Below, piece after piece: positions 35,757 through 45,426 of a stretch of DNA of 64,000 nucleotides; position 1 is the stretch's first letter, and the number at the start of each line of letters is the position of its first letter. The notes beneath the pieces were generated by a model. That model had not been told where the DNA came from, did no database searches, and was given only the letters and a program-made list of their open reading frames with translations. The stretch is from Methanosphaera sp. (GTDB taxonomy: Archaea; Methanobacteriota; Methanobacteria; Methanobacteriales; Methanobacteriaceae): positions 62,001 to 126,000 of the forward strand of contig NZ_JALEKL010000011.1 in NCBI RefSeq assembly GCF_022768985.1, read 5' to 3'. Made by a program: the position numbers and the translations under genes.

Positions 35757-36692
35757 CTAAATCACCCACTCCATATCCTCATCATATTCTTCCTCATCAT
35801 CATCTGCTTGTGCTATGCAACGTTCATCAAGTTCTTCATCTTCTTCTTGACTTAGTTTTTCAAGAATTAAATGTTGCATTGATACATATTTCTTATCATC
35901 ATTTCTTTCAAATTCCTTAAATAGGTTGTATCCCCAGTTTATTGCTGTTTGATCTGTTGATATAAAACATGAATTTTTATCTATTACTCCTTCTATTCTG
36001 TGGAAGCTTAGCACTATTTCTTTTTCAGATACTACCATTGCTATTTTTGGTTCATAGTCTAGTCTTTTTATATTAAAGTATTTATTTCGTATTTCATCAT
36101 GTTGTTGGTAGTTCATTGCACATTTTTGTATGTATTTTGCAACTTCCTTGTAAACCATTAAGTTTAGTCCTGTTTCTTGTTCCATTACAGCTGAAATTAT
36201 TCTTTTACACTCAGGATGTAGATATGAACATATTGCACATACTCGTCCTTGTCGTGTCATTGCCCTTTTATATGTATCTGTTGCCTTGAAGGGATTTAAT
36301 CTATCTGATTGTATTAGTTCTACATTTCTCATTACAGGAAGTTCTGCAAATGCTTCTTGTGGTAGTGCTTTCATATCATGATCATTTAGGAAATCTTCAT
36401 ATTCATTTAGGAATTTTAGATTTTCATTTAATGATAGAATATTTATTAGTTTGATTCTTGTTGATGTTTTAAGATAGTATTTATCTTGTTTTTTTATTAC
36501 ATATCCTTTCTCATCAAGCTTGTTTATATTTGATGTTACAGATGAATAGTTAGTATTTGTTTTTTCCTTGATTTCTTTTACTGATGCTCCTTTTTCATAG
36601 AGACAGATTAATATCTTTATTCTAACTAGGGAATTGGTTAGAAATGAGATTTCATCTTTTATCTCATGATATTCATCTCTTTTCAAGTCCAT
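35757..36692 (-). CDS. ArsR-like HTH regulator with acidic tail (upstream gene)
   Basis: The winged helix (VRIKILICLYEKGASVKEIK, then SSVTSNINKLDEKGYVIKKQ) and the following domain match the same FilR1-like family as the next gene. It has a Cys-containing segment CAICSYLHPEC in mid-protein that might bind metal or sense redox state, and a strongly acidic C-terminus (QADDDEEEYDEDMEWVI). AGGTGG precedes the ATG. The element TATGTGGGTAT lies 31 bp upstream, which suggests that the regulators and the mtaBC operons share control. Confidence 0.65.
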   Translation of the reverse strand: MDLKRDEYHEIKDEISFLTNSLVRIKILICLYEKGASVKEIKEKTNTNYSSVTSNINKLDEKGYVIKKQDKYYLKTSTRIKLINILSLNENLKFLNEYEDFLNDHDMKALPQEAFAELPVMRNVELIQSDRLNPFKATDTYKRAMTRQGRVCAICSYLHPECKRIISAVMEQETGLNLMVYKEVAKYIQKCAMNYQQHDEIRNKYFNIKRLDYEPKIAMVVSEKEIVLSFHRIEGVIDKNSCFISTDQTAINWGYNLFKEFERNDDKKYVSMQHLILEKLSQEEDEELDERCIAQADDDEEEYDEDMEWVI

Positions 36693-37079
36693 TTTTTTAT
36701 ACCACCTAATGATAGTTACGTTGTATGTGGGTATTGTTAATATTATGATTTATTTTTTAAATTTATAAATAGTATAGTTAAATAATACAGCTAAATAATA
36801 ATTGTAATACTTATTTTAAGATTAGTTGAAATATATTTATTGTAATTTGAATATTAATGTAAAAAATTAAACAAACTTGAAAATAAAAATAAGATGTAAT
36901 TTAATAAATTTCATATTGAATTTTAATAATTCCATAACATGAAAACCATAACTTTGAATATATAATATCTGAAAATATATTAATTTATTTAAATAAATAA
37001 TAAACATATAAAGATAATCTATTAATAATTAAAAGATTTATTCATTTTAAATTATTTTTTTACTAAAGGTGAACATCAA
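36693..37079. other. Divergent spacer between regulator operon and gatA
   Basis: No gene is seen. The left side holds the shared TATGTGGGTAT element and a TATA-like sequence for the regulators. The right side is AT-rich with the gatA ribosome-binding site AAAGGTGA at its end. Confidence 0.4.
36724..36734 (+). promoter_or_regulatory. Shared element TATGTGGGTAT at the regulator promoter
   Basis: This 11-bp core is identical to the element at both mtaB promoters but lies in the opposite orientation relative to the gene it precedes. It is 31 nt upstream of the regulator start and about 27 nt downstream of a TTTATAAAT sequence (36761-36770), so it would lie near the transcription start. Confidence 0.6.
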
Positions 37080-38444
37080 ATGAAAATAATAGAAAAAGTC
37101 GAAGCAATAAAACAACAAGAACTAAAAGCTACAGAAAATCTAGAAACGATGTATAATACCATAGAAGAAAAAAACGATGATATTAATGCATTTGTTGAAG
37201 TAGACATAGAAAGAGCAAGAAAAACAGCAGCAGAAGTTGATGAAAAAATAAAAAACAATGAAAAAGTAGGAAAACTTGCAGGACTTGTTATAGGAATTAA
37301 ATGTAACATAAATGTTGCAGACTACACAATATCTGCAGCATCACCAACACTAAAAGATTACATTGGAAGTTACAATGCAACAGTAATTAACAGAATTATG
37401 GCAGAAGATGGTGTAATTGTAGGACTTACAAACATGGATGAATTTGCAGCAGGAAGTTCAACTGAAACATCAATGTATGGACCTACAAACAACCCTAAAG
37501 CACCAGGTCATATTCCAGGAGGATCAAGTGGAGGATCAGCAGCAGCAATAGCAGCAGATATGTGTGATATTACACTAGGATCAGATACTGGTGGATCAAT
37601 AAGAAACCCAGCATCACACTGTGGAGTAATGGGATTTAAACCTACATATGGTATGGTATCAAGACAAGGACTACTTGACCTTGCAATGAGTCTTGACCAG
37701 ATAGGAGCATTTGGTAATGATACATCAGCAATAGCATTAATGCTTGATACAATTGTAGGATATGATCCATGTGACTGTACAACATTTAAAAAACCAACAA
37801 CAGAATTCATAGATGATATTAACACAACATCACTTGAAAATACAACAGTTGGAGTTGTAAATGAATTTACAGAAGTAACAGATGATAAAATCAATGCAGT
37901 TGTAAACAAACAGATAGATAACATGATTGATCTTGGAGCAGAAATTAAGGAGTTATCATTTAATGATGTATCTCTTGGTCTTCCAACATACTACCTTATC
38001 AACTATGTAGAATTCTTCTCAGCAACAAGAAAATATGATGGTCGTGAATATGGAGAAAGAATTGAAGAAGTATGTGGTGATGAAGTAGCAAGAAGACTTG
38101 AAATTGGATCATACATAAGTCAGAAAGAATTCAGTGGAAAATACTACAACAAAGCACAAAAAGCAAGATCACTTATACGTAATGATTTCTCAGAACTACT
38201 TAATGGTGTAGATGTAATAGCAGGACCTACAGTACCAAAACTTCCACACAAAATTGGTGAAGAAATCTCAACAATGGACATGTATGCATACGATGTACTC
38301 ACAGTACTTGCAAACATTACAGGAATACCAGCAAGTAGCATGAATGCAGGAGATGTTGATGGAATACCAGTAGGTTTACAATTACAAGCAAAACCTAAAG
38401 ATGATCATAAAATACTCGCAACAATGAGTGCACTTGAAAACTAG
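37080..38444 (+). CDS. gatA: Asp/Glu-tRNA amidotransferase subunit A
   Basis: GatA is the amidase subunit of GatCAB. It releases ammonia from glutamine to convert Asp-tRNA(Asn) or Glu-tRNA(Gln) to the amide form. The amidase signature is clear: GIKCNIN with the catalytic Lys, GGSSGGSAAAIAADMC, and GSDTGGSIRNPASHCGVMGFKP with the catalytic serines. The length of 454 aa is normal. gatB and gatC are not in the window. AAAGGTGA precedes the ATG. Confidence 0.93.
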   Translation: MKIIEKVEAIKQQELKATENLETMYNTIEEKNDDINAFVEVDIERARKTAAEVDEKIKNNEKVGKLAGLVIGIKCNINVADYTISAASPTLKDYIGSYNATVINRIMAEDGVIVGLTNMDEFAAGSSTETSMYGPTNNPKAPGHIPGGSSGGSAAAIAADMCDITLGSDTGGSIRNPASHCGVMGFKPTYGMVSRQGLLDLAMSLDQIGAFGNDTSAIALMLDTIVGYDPCDCTTFKKPTTEFIDDINTTSLENTTVGVVNEFTEVTDDKINAVVNKQIDNMIDLGAEIKELSFNDVSLGLPTYYLINYVEFFSATRKYDGREYGERIEEVCGDEVARRLEIGSYISQKEFSGKYYNKAQKARSLIRNDFSELLNGVDVIAGPTVPKLPHKIGEEISTMDMYAYDVLTVLANITGIPASSMNAGDVDGIPVGLQLQAKPKDDHKILATMSALEN

Positions 38445-38514
38445 AAAAATACTATCCATTAACACCTTAAGTAAAAAATTCTAAATAAAAAAGGGGAATT
38501 TTAAGAAAAAAAAG

Positions 38515-38551
38515 ATAATATGAGAAATCCTTTTTTATTATCTCATATTAT
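38515..38551. terminator. gatA terminator hairpin
   Basis: ATAATATGAGA and TCTCATATTAT form a perfect 11-bp stem with a 15-nt loop, 71 bp after the gatA stop and followed by a T-rich stretch. It may serve the convergent tfrA as well. Confidence 0.6.
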
Positions 38552-38649
38552 TTATTTAAACTATTTTTTTTATTTTTTTTATTTATTTTTAAAAAAAAAG
38601 AATTTTATTTTTATCTAATTTTTATAATTTTTATCTAAAAAAAGAGAGA

Positions 38650-38701
38650 GAATTTATTTTTTTCATAGTAAAAAAAAGTTACTTACTATGAAAAATAATT
38701 C
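38650..38701 (-). terminator. tfrA terminator hairpin
   Basis: TTTTTCATAGTAA and TTACTATGAAAAA form a 13-bp perfect core that extends outward with small bulges to GAATT/AATTC. On the minus strand it lies about 33 bp after the tfrA stop and ends in a run of T. Confidence 0.6.
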
Positions 38702-38733
38702 TTTATGATTTTATATTTCTACTAAATTTAATT

Positions 38734-40404
38734 TTAGTATGCATCAAATCCACGTTCTATTGTTCTGACATCTTCATCCTTATTTAAAATAAAGCTTTTA
38801 AGATATTCTTCATCATTTAACTCAGGATAGTCAGTTCTGTAGTGTGCTCCACGACTTTCTTTACGTAGTAATGCTGATTTTACAATAAGTTTTGCAAGAC
38901 GTATCATTGATTTTATTTCTAATGATGTGATAAGTTCTGCATTAAATTCATCAAATCCTGGAACTTTCATATCTTCTGTTTTCTTTTCAAGTTCATCAAG
39001 TTTACTTTGTGCTTCAAGTAATCCTTCTTCATCTCTTATAATTGCAACATGATCCCACATGATATGTTGAAGTTCACTTTTAATAGCTGATGGTTTATAT
39101 TTACCATCATGACGCATAGCTTTTATTCTTTCAATTTCACAATCTAGGTCATCCTGGCATGGTTTTTCTTCTTTTGATTCTTTTGCACATTTAGCAGATG
39201 ATATACCTGCAATATTTCCAAATACCTGAGTGTCAGCTAGTGCATTTCCACCAAGACGGTTTGCTCCATGTACACCAGAGGTTGCTTCTCCTGCTGCAAA
39301 TAATCCTTCTACATTAGTTTTACATTCAAGGTCAATTTTTATTCCACCCATAAAGTGGTGTGCTGTAGGTGCTACTTCCATTGGCTCTTTTGTTATGTCA
39401 ACACCAACATCCTTAAATTGCTGTACCATTGTATGAAGCTTTTTATGTACTTGTTCATCAGGTAAGTGTTCTACAGATAAGTATACTCCACCATTTTCTG
39501 TTCCACGTCCTTCCTGAATTTCTGTATAGATTGATCTTGCTACAATATCACGAGTTGCAAGTTCTCCACGTGGATCATACTTGGTCATGAATCTTTCACC
39601 TTCACTGTTTATGAGATGTCCACCTTCTCCACGTACAGCTTCTGTGATCAATACTCCTCTTCTTGATACAGGTGATAACATTCCTGTTGGATGGAATTGT
39701 ACCATTTCCATATCCATTACATCTGCACCAACATCGTATGCCATCATTATTCCATCACCAGTTTTCTGGAATGCATTTGATGTTACAGGATATAGCCATC
39801 CACATCCACCTGTTGCCATTACTGTTGCTTTTGTATGATATACTATGATACTACTATCTTGTAGTGATACACCTACTGCTGCTACAATCTTTGTATGATC
39901 TTCATTATAGAGTAGTTTTGTAATCATTACCTCATCATGTACTTCTATATTTTCACGTACAACTTCCTGTTTTAGTCCAAGCATCATTTCATGACCTGTT
40001 TCATCACCTTTAAAGCATGTACGTCTGTAGCTTTGTCCACCAAATGCACGTTGTGCAAGTCTTCCATCATCTTGTCTGTCAAAGAGTGATCCATATGCTT
40101 CAAGTTTTACGAGTTGTTTTGGTGATTCTGTTACAAGTTTATGAACAAGCATCATATCATTTAGGAAGGATCCACCTTTAAGTGTATCTTGAATGTGAAG
40201 TTGAAGTGAATCTTCCTCATCAACATATCCAAATACTGCATTATATCCACCTTCTGCAAGTACTGTACATCCTGATTTAAAACTTAATCCTTTAGATACA
40301 ATTATTACATCTTCTCCTTCTTCACTTGCAACAATTCCACATTTACATCCTGCTCCACCAGAACCTATTACAAGTACATCACATGAATATTCCTTAATTT
40401 TCAT
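38734..40404 (-). CDS. tfrA: Thiol:fumarate reductase subunit A / fumarate reductase flavoprotein
   Basis: This flavoprotein reduces fumarate to succinate. In Methanobacteriales, TfrA works with TfrB using coenzymes M and B as electron donors. The FAD-binding GSGGAGCKCG motif, the succinate/fumarate residues in QFHPTGMLSP, the HGANRLGGNALADTQVFG motif and the C-terminal SRGAHYRTDYPE segment are present. The length of 556 aa matches TfrA (about 555). The partner tfrB is not in the window, so the thiol-dependent type is inferred from the lineage. It is followed on the left by its own hairpin. Confidence 0.85.
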   Translation of the reverse strand: MKIKEYSCDVLVIGSGGAGCKCGIVASEEGEDVIIVSKGLSFKSGCTVLAEGGYNAVFGYVDEEDSLQLHIQDTLKGGSFLNDMMLVHKLVTESPKQLVKLEAYGSLFDRQDDGRLAQRAFGGQSYRRTCFKGDETGHEMMLGLKQEVVRENIEVHDEVMITKLLYNEDHTKIVAAVGVSLQDSSIIVYHTKATVMATGGCGWLYPVTSNAFQKTGDGIMMAYDVGADVMDMEMVQFHPTGMLSPVSRRGVLITEAVRGEGGHLINSEGERFMTKYDPRGELATRDIVARSIYTEIQEGRGTENGGVYLSVEHLPDEQVHKKLHTMVQQFKDVGVDITKEPMEVAPTAHHFMGGIKIDLECKTNVEGLFAAGEATSGVHGANRLGGNALADTQVFGNIAGISSAKCAKESKEEKPCQDDLDCEIERIKAMRHDGKYKPSAIKSELQHIMWDHVAIIRDEEGLLEAQSKLDELEKKTEDMKVPGFDEFNAELITSLEIKSMIRLAKLIVKSALLRKESRGAHYRTDYPELNDEEYLKSFILNKDEDVRTIERGFDAY

Positions 40405-40445
40405 AAATAAATCCTCATCCTCTTATCTTTTATCTTATTATTTTC

Positions 40446-41225
40446 TTATTTTTTAACTATATTTTCTAAAGTTCCAATATTCTCTATTGTTACTTTTACA
40501 ACATCACCACATTCAAGTTGTCCTACACCTGGTGGTGTTCCTGTTGCTATTACATCACCTGGATTTAATGTCATAATATTAGATATGTATTCAACAAGAT
40601 GTGATGGTGTGAAAATCATATTTTTTGTATTAGAATTTTGACGTATTTCACCATTTACTTCAAGTTTAATATCAAGATTTTCAGCATCTACATCTGTTGA
40701 AACTACAGGACCATATGGTGCAAAGCTGTCAAATGATTTTGCACGTGTCCATTGTCCATCCTTATTTTGAAGATCTCGTGCTGTAACATCATTAAATACA
40801 CTAAAACCTAAGAGGTATTCATCTTTATTATTATCTCTTGTAATCTTATCAAGAATTACTATTGCAAGTTCTCCTTCATAGTCAAGTTGTTTGACACCAT
40901 CTGGATAGATAATTTCTTCATCATTTGCAATTACTGCTGTTGATGGTTTAATAAAGAGTAATGGTTCACTTGGAAGTTGCATATCTAATTCTTTTGCATG
41001 ATCATAGTAGTTAAGTCCTACACATACAACCTTTGTTACATCAGTTGGTGGTAATATTTTAACAGAGTCTATATCATCACATACACTATCATGGTAAGAT
41101 GCTTTAATTTCATCTTCATTATGTGCTGCATCGATAATATTTGAATAGTTTAGTCTGTAGATTTTATTATCCTCTACTATTGCTGTATATATTTCATCTT
41201 CAAATTCATATCTAATATATTTCAT
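40446..41225 (-). CDS. Fumarylacetoacetate hydrolase family protein
   Basis: The FAH fold with its metal site is seen: VGLNYYDHAKELDM, DYEGELAIVI with the metal-binding acids, and ATGTPPGVGQLECGDVV. Family members are hydrolases, decarboxylases or isomerases of 2-oxo acids such as oxaloacetate; the substrate here is unknown. It starts 5 bp after the hisG stop on the same strand, so the two are cotranscribed. The length of 259 aa is normal. Confidence 0.8.
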   Translation of the reverse strand: MKYIRYEFEDEIYTAIVEDNKIYRLNYSNIIDAAHNEDEIKASYHDSVCDDIDSVKILPPTDVTKVVCVGLNYYDHAKELDMQLPSEPLLFIKPSTAVIANDEEIIYPDGVKQLDYEGELAIVILDKITRDNNKDEYLLGFSVFNDVTARDLQNKDGQWTRAKSFDSFAPYGPVVSTDVDAENLDIKLEVNGEIRQNSNTKNMIFTPSHLVEYISNIMTLNPGDVIATGTPPGVGQLECGDVVKVTIENIGTLENIVKK

Positions 41226-41230
41226 ATTAA

Positions 41231-42097
41231 TCAGTTTTCAAGTATTCTTTCAATTGGTACAACAAGTAAGTCTTTTGCACCTATTTTACGGAGTTTGTTA
41301 ATTGTTGAAAATACCTCTTTTTCTGAAATTACTGAGTGAACTGCTACCATATTATCATCACCATATACTTCAGATACTGTAGGTCCACCCATACCTGGTA
41401 TTACATCTTTTACCTTGTCAAGATCTTCTTTATGAACATTTACCATTAACAGTTTTTTACCATCTGCATGTAATACTCCAATAATTCCAGTTTTTATTTC
41501 TTCAATTTTTTCAAATTTAGTTTTGAAACTTTCCTTATTTGCAATTAAATGTACAGAACTTGTTATGATTGTGTCAACTTCACGTAGATGGTTCATTTTA
41601 AGTGTTGTTCCTGTACTTGTAAGATCTGCTATTGCATCAGCTATTCCTATAAGTGGTGCTACTTCTGTTGCTCCACTAAGTGCTAGTATTTTTGCATCTA
41701 TTCCATTTTCATCAAGATATTTTTTTGTTATTGTTGGAAATTCTGTTGCTATTGTTTTTATTTTCTTAATATCTTCTTTTGTCTTATACTCTGAATCTTC
41801 TGGTACTGCAACAACTAGTCTTGTTGCTCCAAATTTAAGATCTTCTAGCATTTCTACATCAACATCTTTTTCACAAACAAGATCATATCCTGTAATTCCT
41901 ATGTCTGCTGCTCCATCTGCAACATATTCTGGTATGTCTGCTGCACGTGTAAACATTACACTTATTTCTGGGTCAAATGTGTTTGAAAATAGTTTACGAT
42001 TTGAATTATCTGTTAGTCCGATACCTGCTTTTTCTAGAAGTTCTACAGCAGGACCACTTATACGTCCCTTGGAAGGAAGAGCTATTCGTATGTTCAT
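41231..42097 (-). CDS. hisG: ATP phosphoribosyltransferase (long form)
   Basis: HisG joins ATP and PRPP, the first step of histidine synthesis. The start of the catalytic domain IRIALPSKGRISGPAVELLEK, the segment DIGITGYDLVCE and the PRPP loop AIADLTSTGTTLKMN are typical. A C-terminal regulatory domain (after about residue 215) makes this the long, HisZ-independent form. The ATG at 42097 follows GGAGG; an in-frame ATG at 42115 has no site. It is cotranscribed with the FAH-family gene. hisB lies far away at 50796, so his genes are scattered. Confidence 0.92.
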   Translation of the reverse strand: MNIRIALPSKGRISGPAVELLEKAGIGLTDNSNRKLFSNTFDPEISVMFTRAADIPEYVADGAADIGITGYDLVCEKDVDVEMLEDLKFGATRLVVAVPEDSEYKTKEDIKKIKTIATEFPTITKKYLDENGIDAKILALSGATEVAPLIGIADAIADLTSTGTTLKMNHLREVDTIITSSVHLIANKESFKTKFEKIEEIKTGIIGVLHADGKKLLMVNVHKEDLDKVKDVIPGMGGPTVSEVYGDDNMVAVHSVISEKEVFSTINKLRKIGAKDLLVVPIERILEN

Positions 42098-42334
42098 GGT
42101 ATTATGTTCCTCCATTTTAAAAATATAGTTTTAATTTATTATTTTTTTTTAATATTGTTTTGATGATTAATTTTTCTCCACATTTTTATATCGAGAAAAT
42201 ATCATTATTATTATAATAAAATTTAATTTAATGTTTAAATTAATTATAATATATATTATATCATTGAATATAATTAAATTTTATATACTTAGGATTTTAT
42301 TTAAAAAAAATTTATATGGGGAAATAAGATATTT

Positions 42335-42733
42335 ATGCTAAATTTTGAAGGTGTTATATCTTCAGGACTACAGAAAGCTGGAGATTTTATTAAGCTTGAT
42401 GTTTATAAAAGTCAGTATGAAGAAAAGTTAGGCTTTATGCCCTTTGCTGGTACATTAAATATTAAGCTTAAAGATGATATAGAAATTGATATTGAAAATG
42501 AGCATTCAGGTAATCTTCAAAAAATTGATGGTAATGATGATTATGGTGATGTATTCTTTTTATTTGCACAGATTACTGATTTAAAAAATAATATTACAAA
42601 GTCTGGTGCAATTCTTTTTCCAATAAAAAGTGTTTATACAACTAATACTCTTGAATTTGTATGTGAGGATAATCTTCGTCAATGTATGGATCTTGAAGAT
42701 GATGATGAAGTTATTCTTGAAATAAAAAATTAA
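42335..42733 (+). CDS. ribK: CTP-dependent riboflavin kinase
   Basis: The archaeal RibK makes FMN from riboflavin with CTP rather than ATP. The 132-aa sequence shows the family pattern GVISSGLQKAGDFIKLD, YEEKLGFMPFAGTLNIKL and a C-terminal FVCEDNLRQCMDLEDDDEV. The length is close to the M. jannaschii enzyme (about 136 aa). GGGGA lies upstream of the ATG. It stands divergent from hisG. Confidence 0.88.
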   Translation: MLNFEGVISSGLQKAGDFIKLDVYKSQYEEKLGFMPFAGTLNIKLKDDIEIDIENEHSGNLQKIDGNDDYGDVFFLFAQITDLKNNITKSGAILFPIKSVYTTNTLEFVCEDNLRQCMDLEDDDEVILEIKN

Positions 42734-42878
42734 TTTAAATTTTTTGATGTATGATAAATTTTACTTTTTCTTTATAAAAACATATATTGTATAAAAATTA
42801 AAAATATATTTAATATAATTTAAAAAAGATTTACTAAAGAAGGCTTACTTTAAATATATACCTTAGGAGGATGAAGTA

Positions 42879-43301
42879 ATGGACAATGAAGACAAATTAA
42901 TAACAAATATCAATCTAGAGGAATCTTTAATTAGAAAAATAGGTGACAATACATTTCTTAAAATAATTCCATCAGAAAAGATTGTTGAAACATCAACAAT
43001 TGAACAGGAAAACATTACAAAACCTATTAGTCAGGTTGATAAGGTAATTATTAAAGCAGCACCTGTTGAACTTAACTTATATAAAAGTGGTAGTAATTTT
43101 AAGTATGAAACAAAATGGATTACCCAAGATGATGAAACCATTGAAATTCCAGCAAGTGATTTAAGAACTATTTATAACACTCTTGATGAGAAAGATTTAG
43201 TTGTTGCTGATGAAAAATTAAATTTATCTAATATTTTCAGTATGATTATTAAACAAGATACACTTAAACGTAAAATTGAAAATATTAAAGAAGAAATGTA
43301 A
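42879..43301 (+). CDS. Unknown protein (140 aa)
   Basis: This is not recognised. A strong site AGGAGGATG lies before the ATG, so it is a real gene. The protein is soluble and acidic, with a C-terminal Lys/Glu helix (DTLKRKIENIKEEM) and a middle containing YKSGSNFKYETKWITQDDET. No signal peptide or motif is seen. It follows ribK on the same strand with a 145-bp gap. Confidence 0.5.
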   Translation: MDNEDKLITNINLEESLIRKIGDNTFLKIIPSEKIVETSTIEQENITKPISQVDKVIIKAAPVELNLYKSGSNFKYETKWITQDDETIEIPASDLRTIYNTLDEKDLVVADEKLNLSNIFSMIIKQDTLKRKIENIKEEM

Positions 43302-43534
43302 ATACAACTTTTTAATTAATTTTTTTTAGAAGATAAAAAATAGAAAAAGAGATTAAATAATAAATAATTTTTTTAATAAAAAAAAAGGTAGTGGATAAAT
43401 TAGATTATCTAAAAAAAATAAATTCTCTTTTCTAATTCTACTTTTTTTAAATTAACACTAAAGTCCACTAAATTACTAGTTTTAAGTTGAAATGCACAGA
43501 TATTTATGCATATTTTTAATATTATTATATATTC

Positions 43535-45037
43535 CTAGTTTTTGTAGAGATCACATATTTCATCATATGTAAGATAGCCTCTAAATTCTGGTTTTTGTGC
43601 CATTTCATAGATTTTCATAACATCAAGATCTTTATTTACAACATCTTTTGATGCTTTTGTGAACTTTTCAAGTTGTAAGTAATCTTCTGGTACTCTACCT
43701 TTAGATTCAAACTTAGCTTTTGTTACATTCCATACATTTTCACGTTCAAGACCTGTTTTATTTGATATGAAATCAGCAACATGTCCTGCTATAGTTTCAT
43801 CATATACATTGTTTAATATTACAGCTTTTGTTGTAATATCCATCTTCTTGAGAAGTTGCATATGTGCTTCAATATCAACAGCAGCTGTTTCAATACCACC
43901 TTTACTTACACTTGAAACCATAATTACTGGAATATTACCAGCACGTGCTATTTCTGCTGTTGAATATGGAGTTTTCTCATTAAGAAGACCTGTAAATGCA
44001 CTCATTACACCTTCAACAAGTACAAGGTCATATCCCTTATTTTTAATACTCATTAGTACTTCATCAAGTGGTGTTTGTCCAATATTTCCAATCTTAATTG
44101 ATGCATAATCATGAAGCTTTTCCTTATTTACATATAGTGATGGTGATAAATCACGAATATCAGGTCCTACTTTTAGAACATATGTATGAATTCCACGTTC
44201 ACGTAGTGCTCCTACAATACCACTTGAGAGGAATGTTTTTCCAGACTCTGATCCTGTTGCCATAAGCATTATCATTGGTGGAACTTCTGGATGTTCATCT
44301 TTAAGTGGTGCAATATTTCCTGTTGAAATACCAATTTCACTAAATACTTTTGCATGAAGTTTCTTATTTCTAAGTTTAATATCTTCATATTCATCTTTTG
44401 CATCGATATAATCAAGAATATTATCAACAACAGCACTATTATTATCAAGTATTTGATGTACTGTTGTACCTAGAATGTTACCTTTCTTATTTGATACACC
44501 AGAGAGTACTTTTTCTGGCTTAAATTTATAATTTGATCTTTGAATATTTGAATAGATAAGATTTTTATCATTTGATTCTATTTCACCATATGTATGACAA
44601 TGGAATCCTCTGAGTTTTTCACCCATAAGATCTTTAGTAAAAAGTGTTGTGTCATCTGCAACTTCTGCTGTTACATAGTTTGTATTGATTTTTGGCTCAA
44701 ATTTAACATCAAGAAGTCCAAGACCTTCACGTATAATTGGAACAGGAGAATTACGTCCTACATTTGTCTGTTTTGCAAGTACCTGAAAACCTGCACACAT
44801 ACCAAGAATAAATCCATCGTTATCATTGATAAGTTTTATTTCATTTGCAAGATCTTCTGTCATTGTTTCTGATTCAAGAAGTGTACCACCTGGTATAATT
44901 ATACCATCAAGTACATCGTGAGCTTTTTCACCTGTTTGTACTTTTCCATCTGCTCCTACAATATCTGTTGGAAGATGTCCAAAGTTTTCATATAATGTTA
45001 ATATTCCTTCAACTTCTACTATTCCTATCCTACTCAT
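43535..45037 (-). CDS. CobQ/CobB-like protein with reversed domain order
   Basis: The N-terminal part (about residues 1-200) is a class I glutamine amidotransferase-like domain with the nucleophile region FILGMCAGFQVL and GLGLLDVKF. The C-terminal part (about residues 255-500) is a dethiobiotin-synthetase/CobQ-type P-loop domain with ATGSESGKTFLSSG, LVLVEGVMSAF and a VIMVSSVSKGG strand. CbiA and CbiP have the opposite order (P-loop first). The role is unknown; amidation of a tetrapyrrole or another acid is plausible from the parts. Confidence 0.65.
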   Translation of the reverse strand: MSRIGIVEVEGILTLYENFGHLPTDIVGADGKVQTGEKAHDVLDGIIIPGGTLLESETMTEDLANEIKLINDNDGFILGMCAGFQVLAKQTNVGRNSPVPIIREGLGLLDVKFEPKINTNYVTAEVADDTTLFTKDLMGEKLRGFHCHTYGEIESNDKNLIYSNIQRSNYKFKPEKVLSGVSNKKGNILGTTVHQILDNNSAVVDNILDYIDAKDEYEDIKLRNKKLHAKVFSEIGISTGNIAPLKDEHPEVPPMIMLMATGSESGKTFLSSGIVGALRERGIHTYVLKVGPDIRDLSPSLYVNKEKLHDYASIKIGNIGQTPLDEVLMSIKNKGYDLVLVEGVMSAFTGLLNEKTPYSTAEIARAGNIPVIMVSSVSKGGIETAAVDIEAHMQLLKKMDITTKAVILNNVYDETIAGHVADFISNKTGLERENVWNVTKAKFESKGRVPEDYLQLEKFTKASKDVVNKDLDVMKIYEMAQKPEFRGYLTYDEICDLYKN

Positions 45038-45185
45038 TTAAATAACCATTCCTATAATTTTTTTAAATTAGATAATAATAAGTTTAGATAAGATAGTATA
45101 AAAATAATAAGTCAAAAAATAGTATATAAATTCTAAAAAAGAGTTGATATTTATAAAAAATATATAATTTAGTAAAAAGAATTAG

Positions 45186-45257
45186 TGCCCTGACCGGGAT
45201 TTGAACCCGGGTAAAGGGATCCGCAGTCCCTCGTGATATCCGCTACACTATCAAGGC
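45186..45257 (-). tRNA. tRNA-Arg (anticodon GCG)
   Basis: On the minus strand the sequence folds as a cloverleaf. The acceptor stem pairs GCCTTGA with TCAGGGC and has discriminator A. The D arm starts GTGTAGCGGATATCAC. The anticodon stem AGGGA/TCCCT has loop CTGCGGA, so the anticodon is GCG, read as arginine (CGC/CGU). The T arm is CCGGG-TTCAAAT-CCCGG. A TATA-like TTATAAAAATT lies upstream. CCA is not encoded. Confidence 0.93.
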
Positions 45258-45426
45258 ATTTTATGCGGTATTATAAAATGTAATTTTTATAACTATTATA
45301 ATAGTTTGTAAATAACTTATAATAAACATTTCGCTTTTTTAGTTGAAAAATATTAAAAAAATAATAAATTATATAGAGAAAAGATTTTCATCTTCTCTAC
45401 ATAATAATTTTTTGGAGTTAGTTTAT

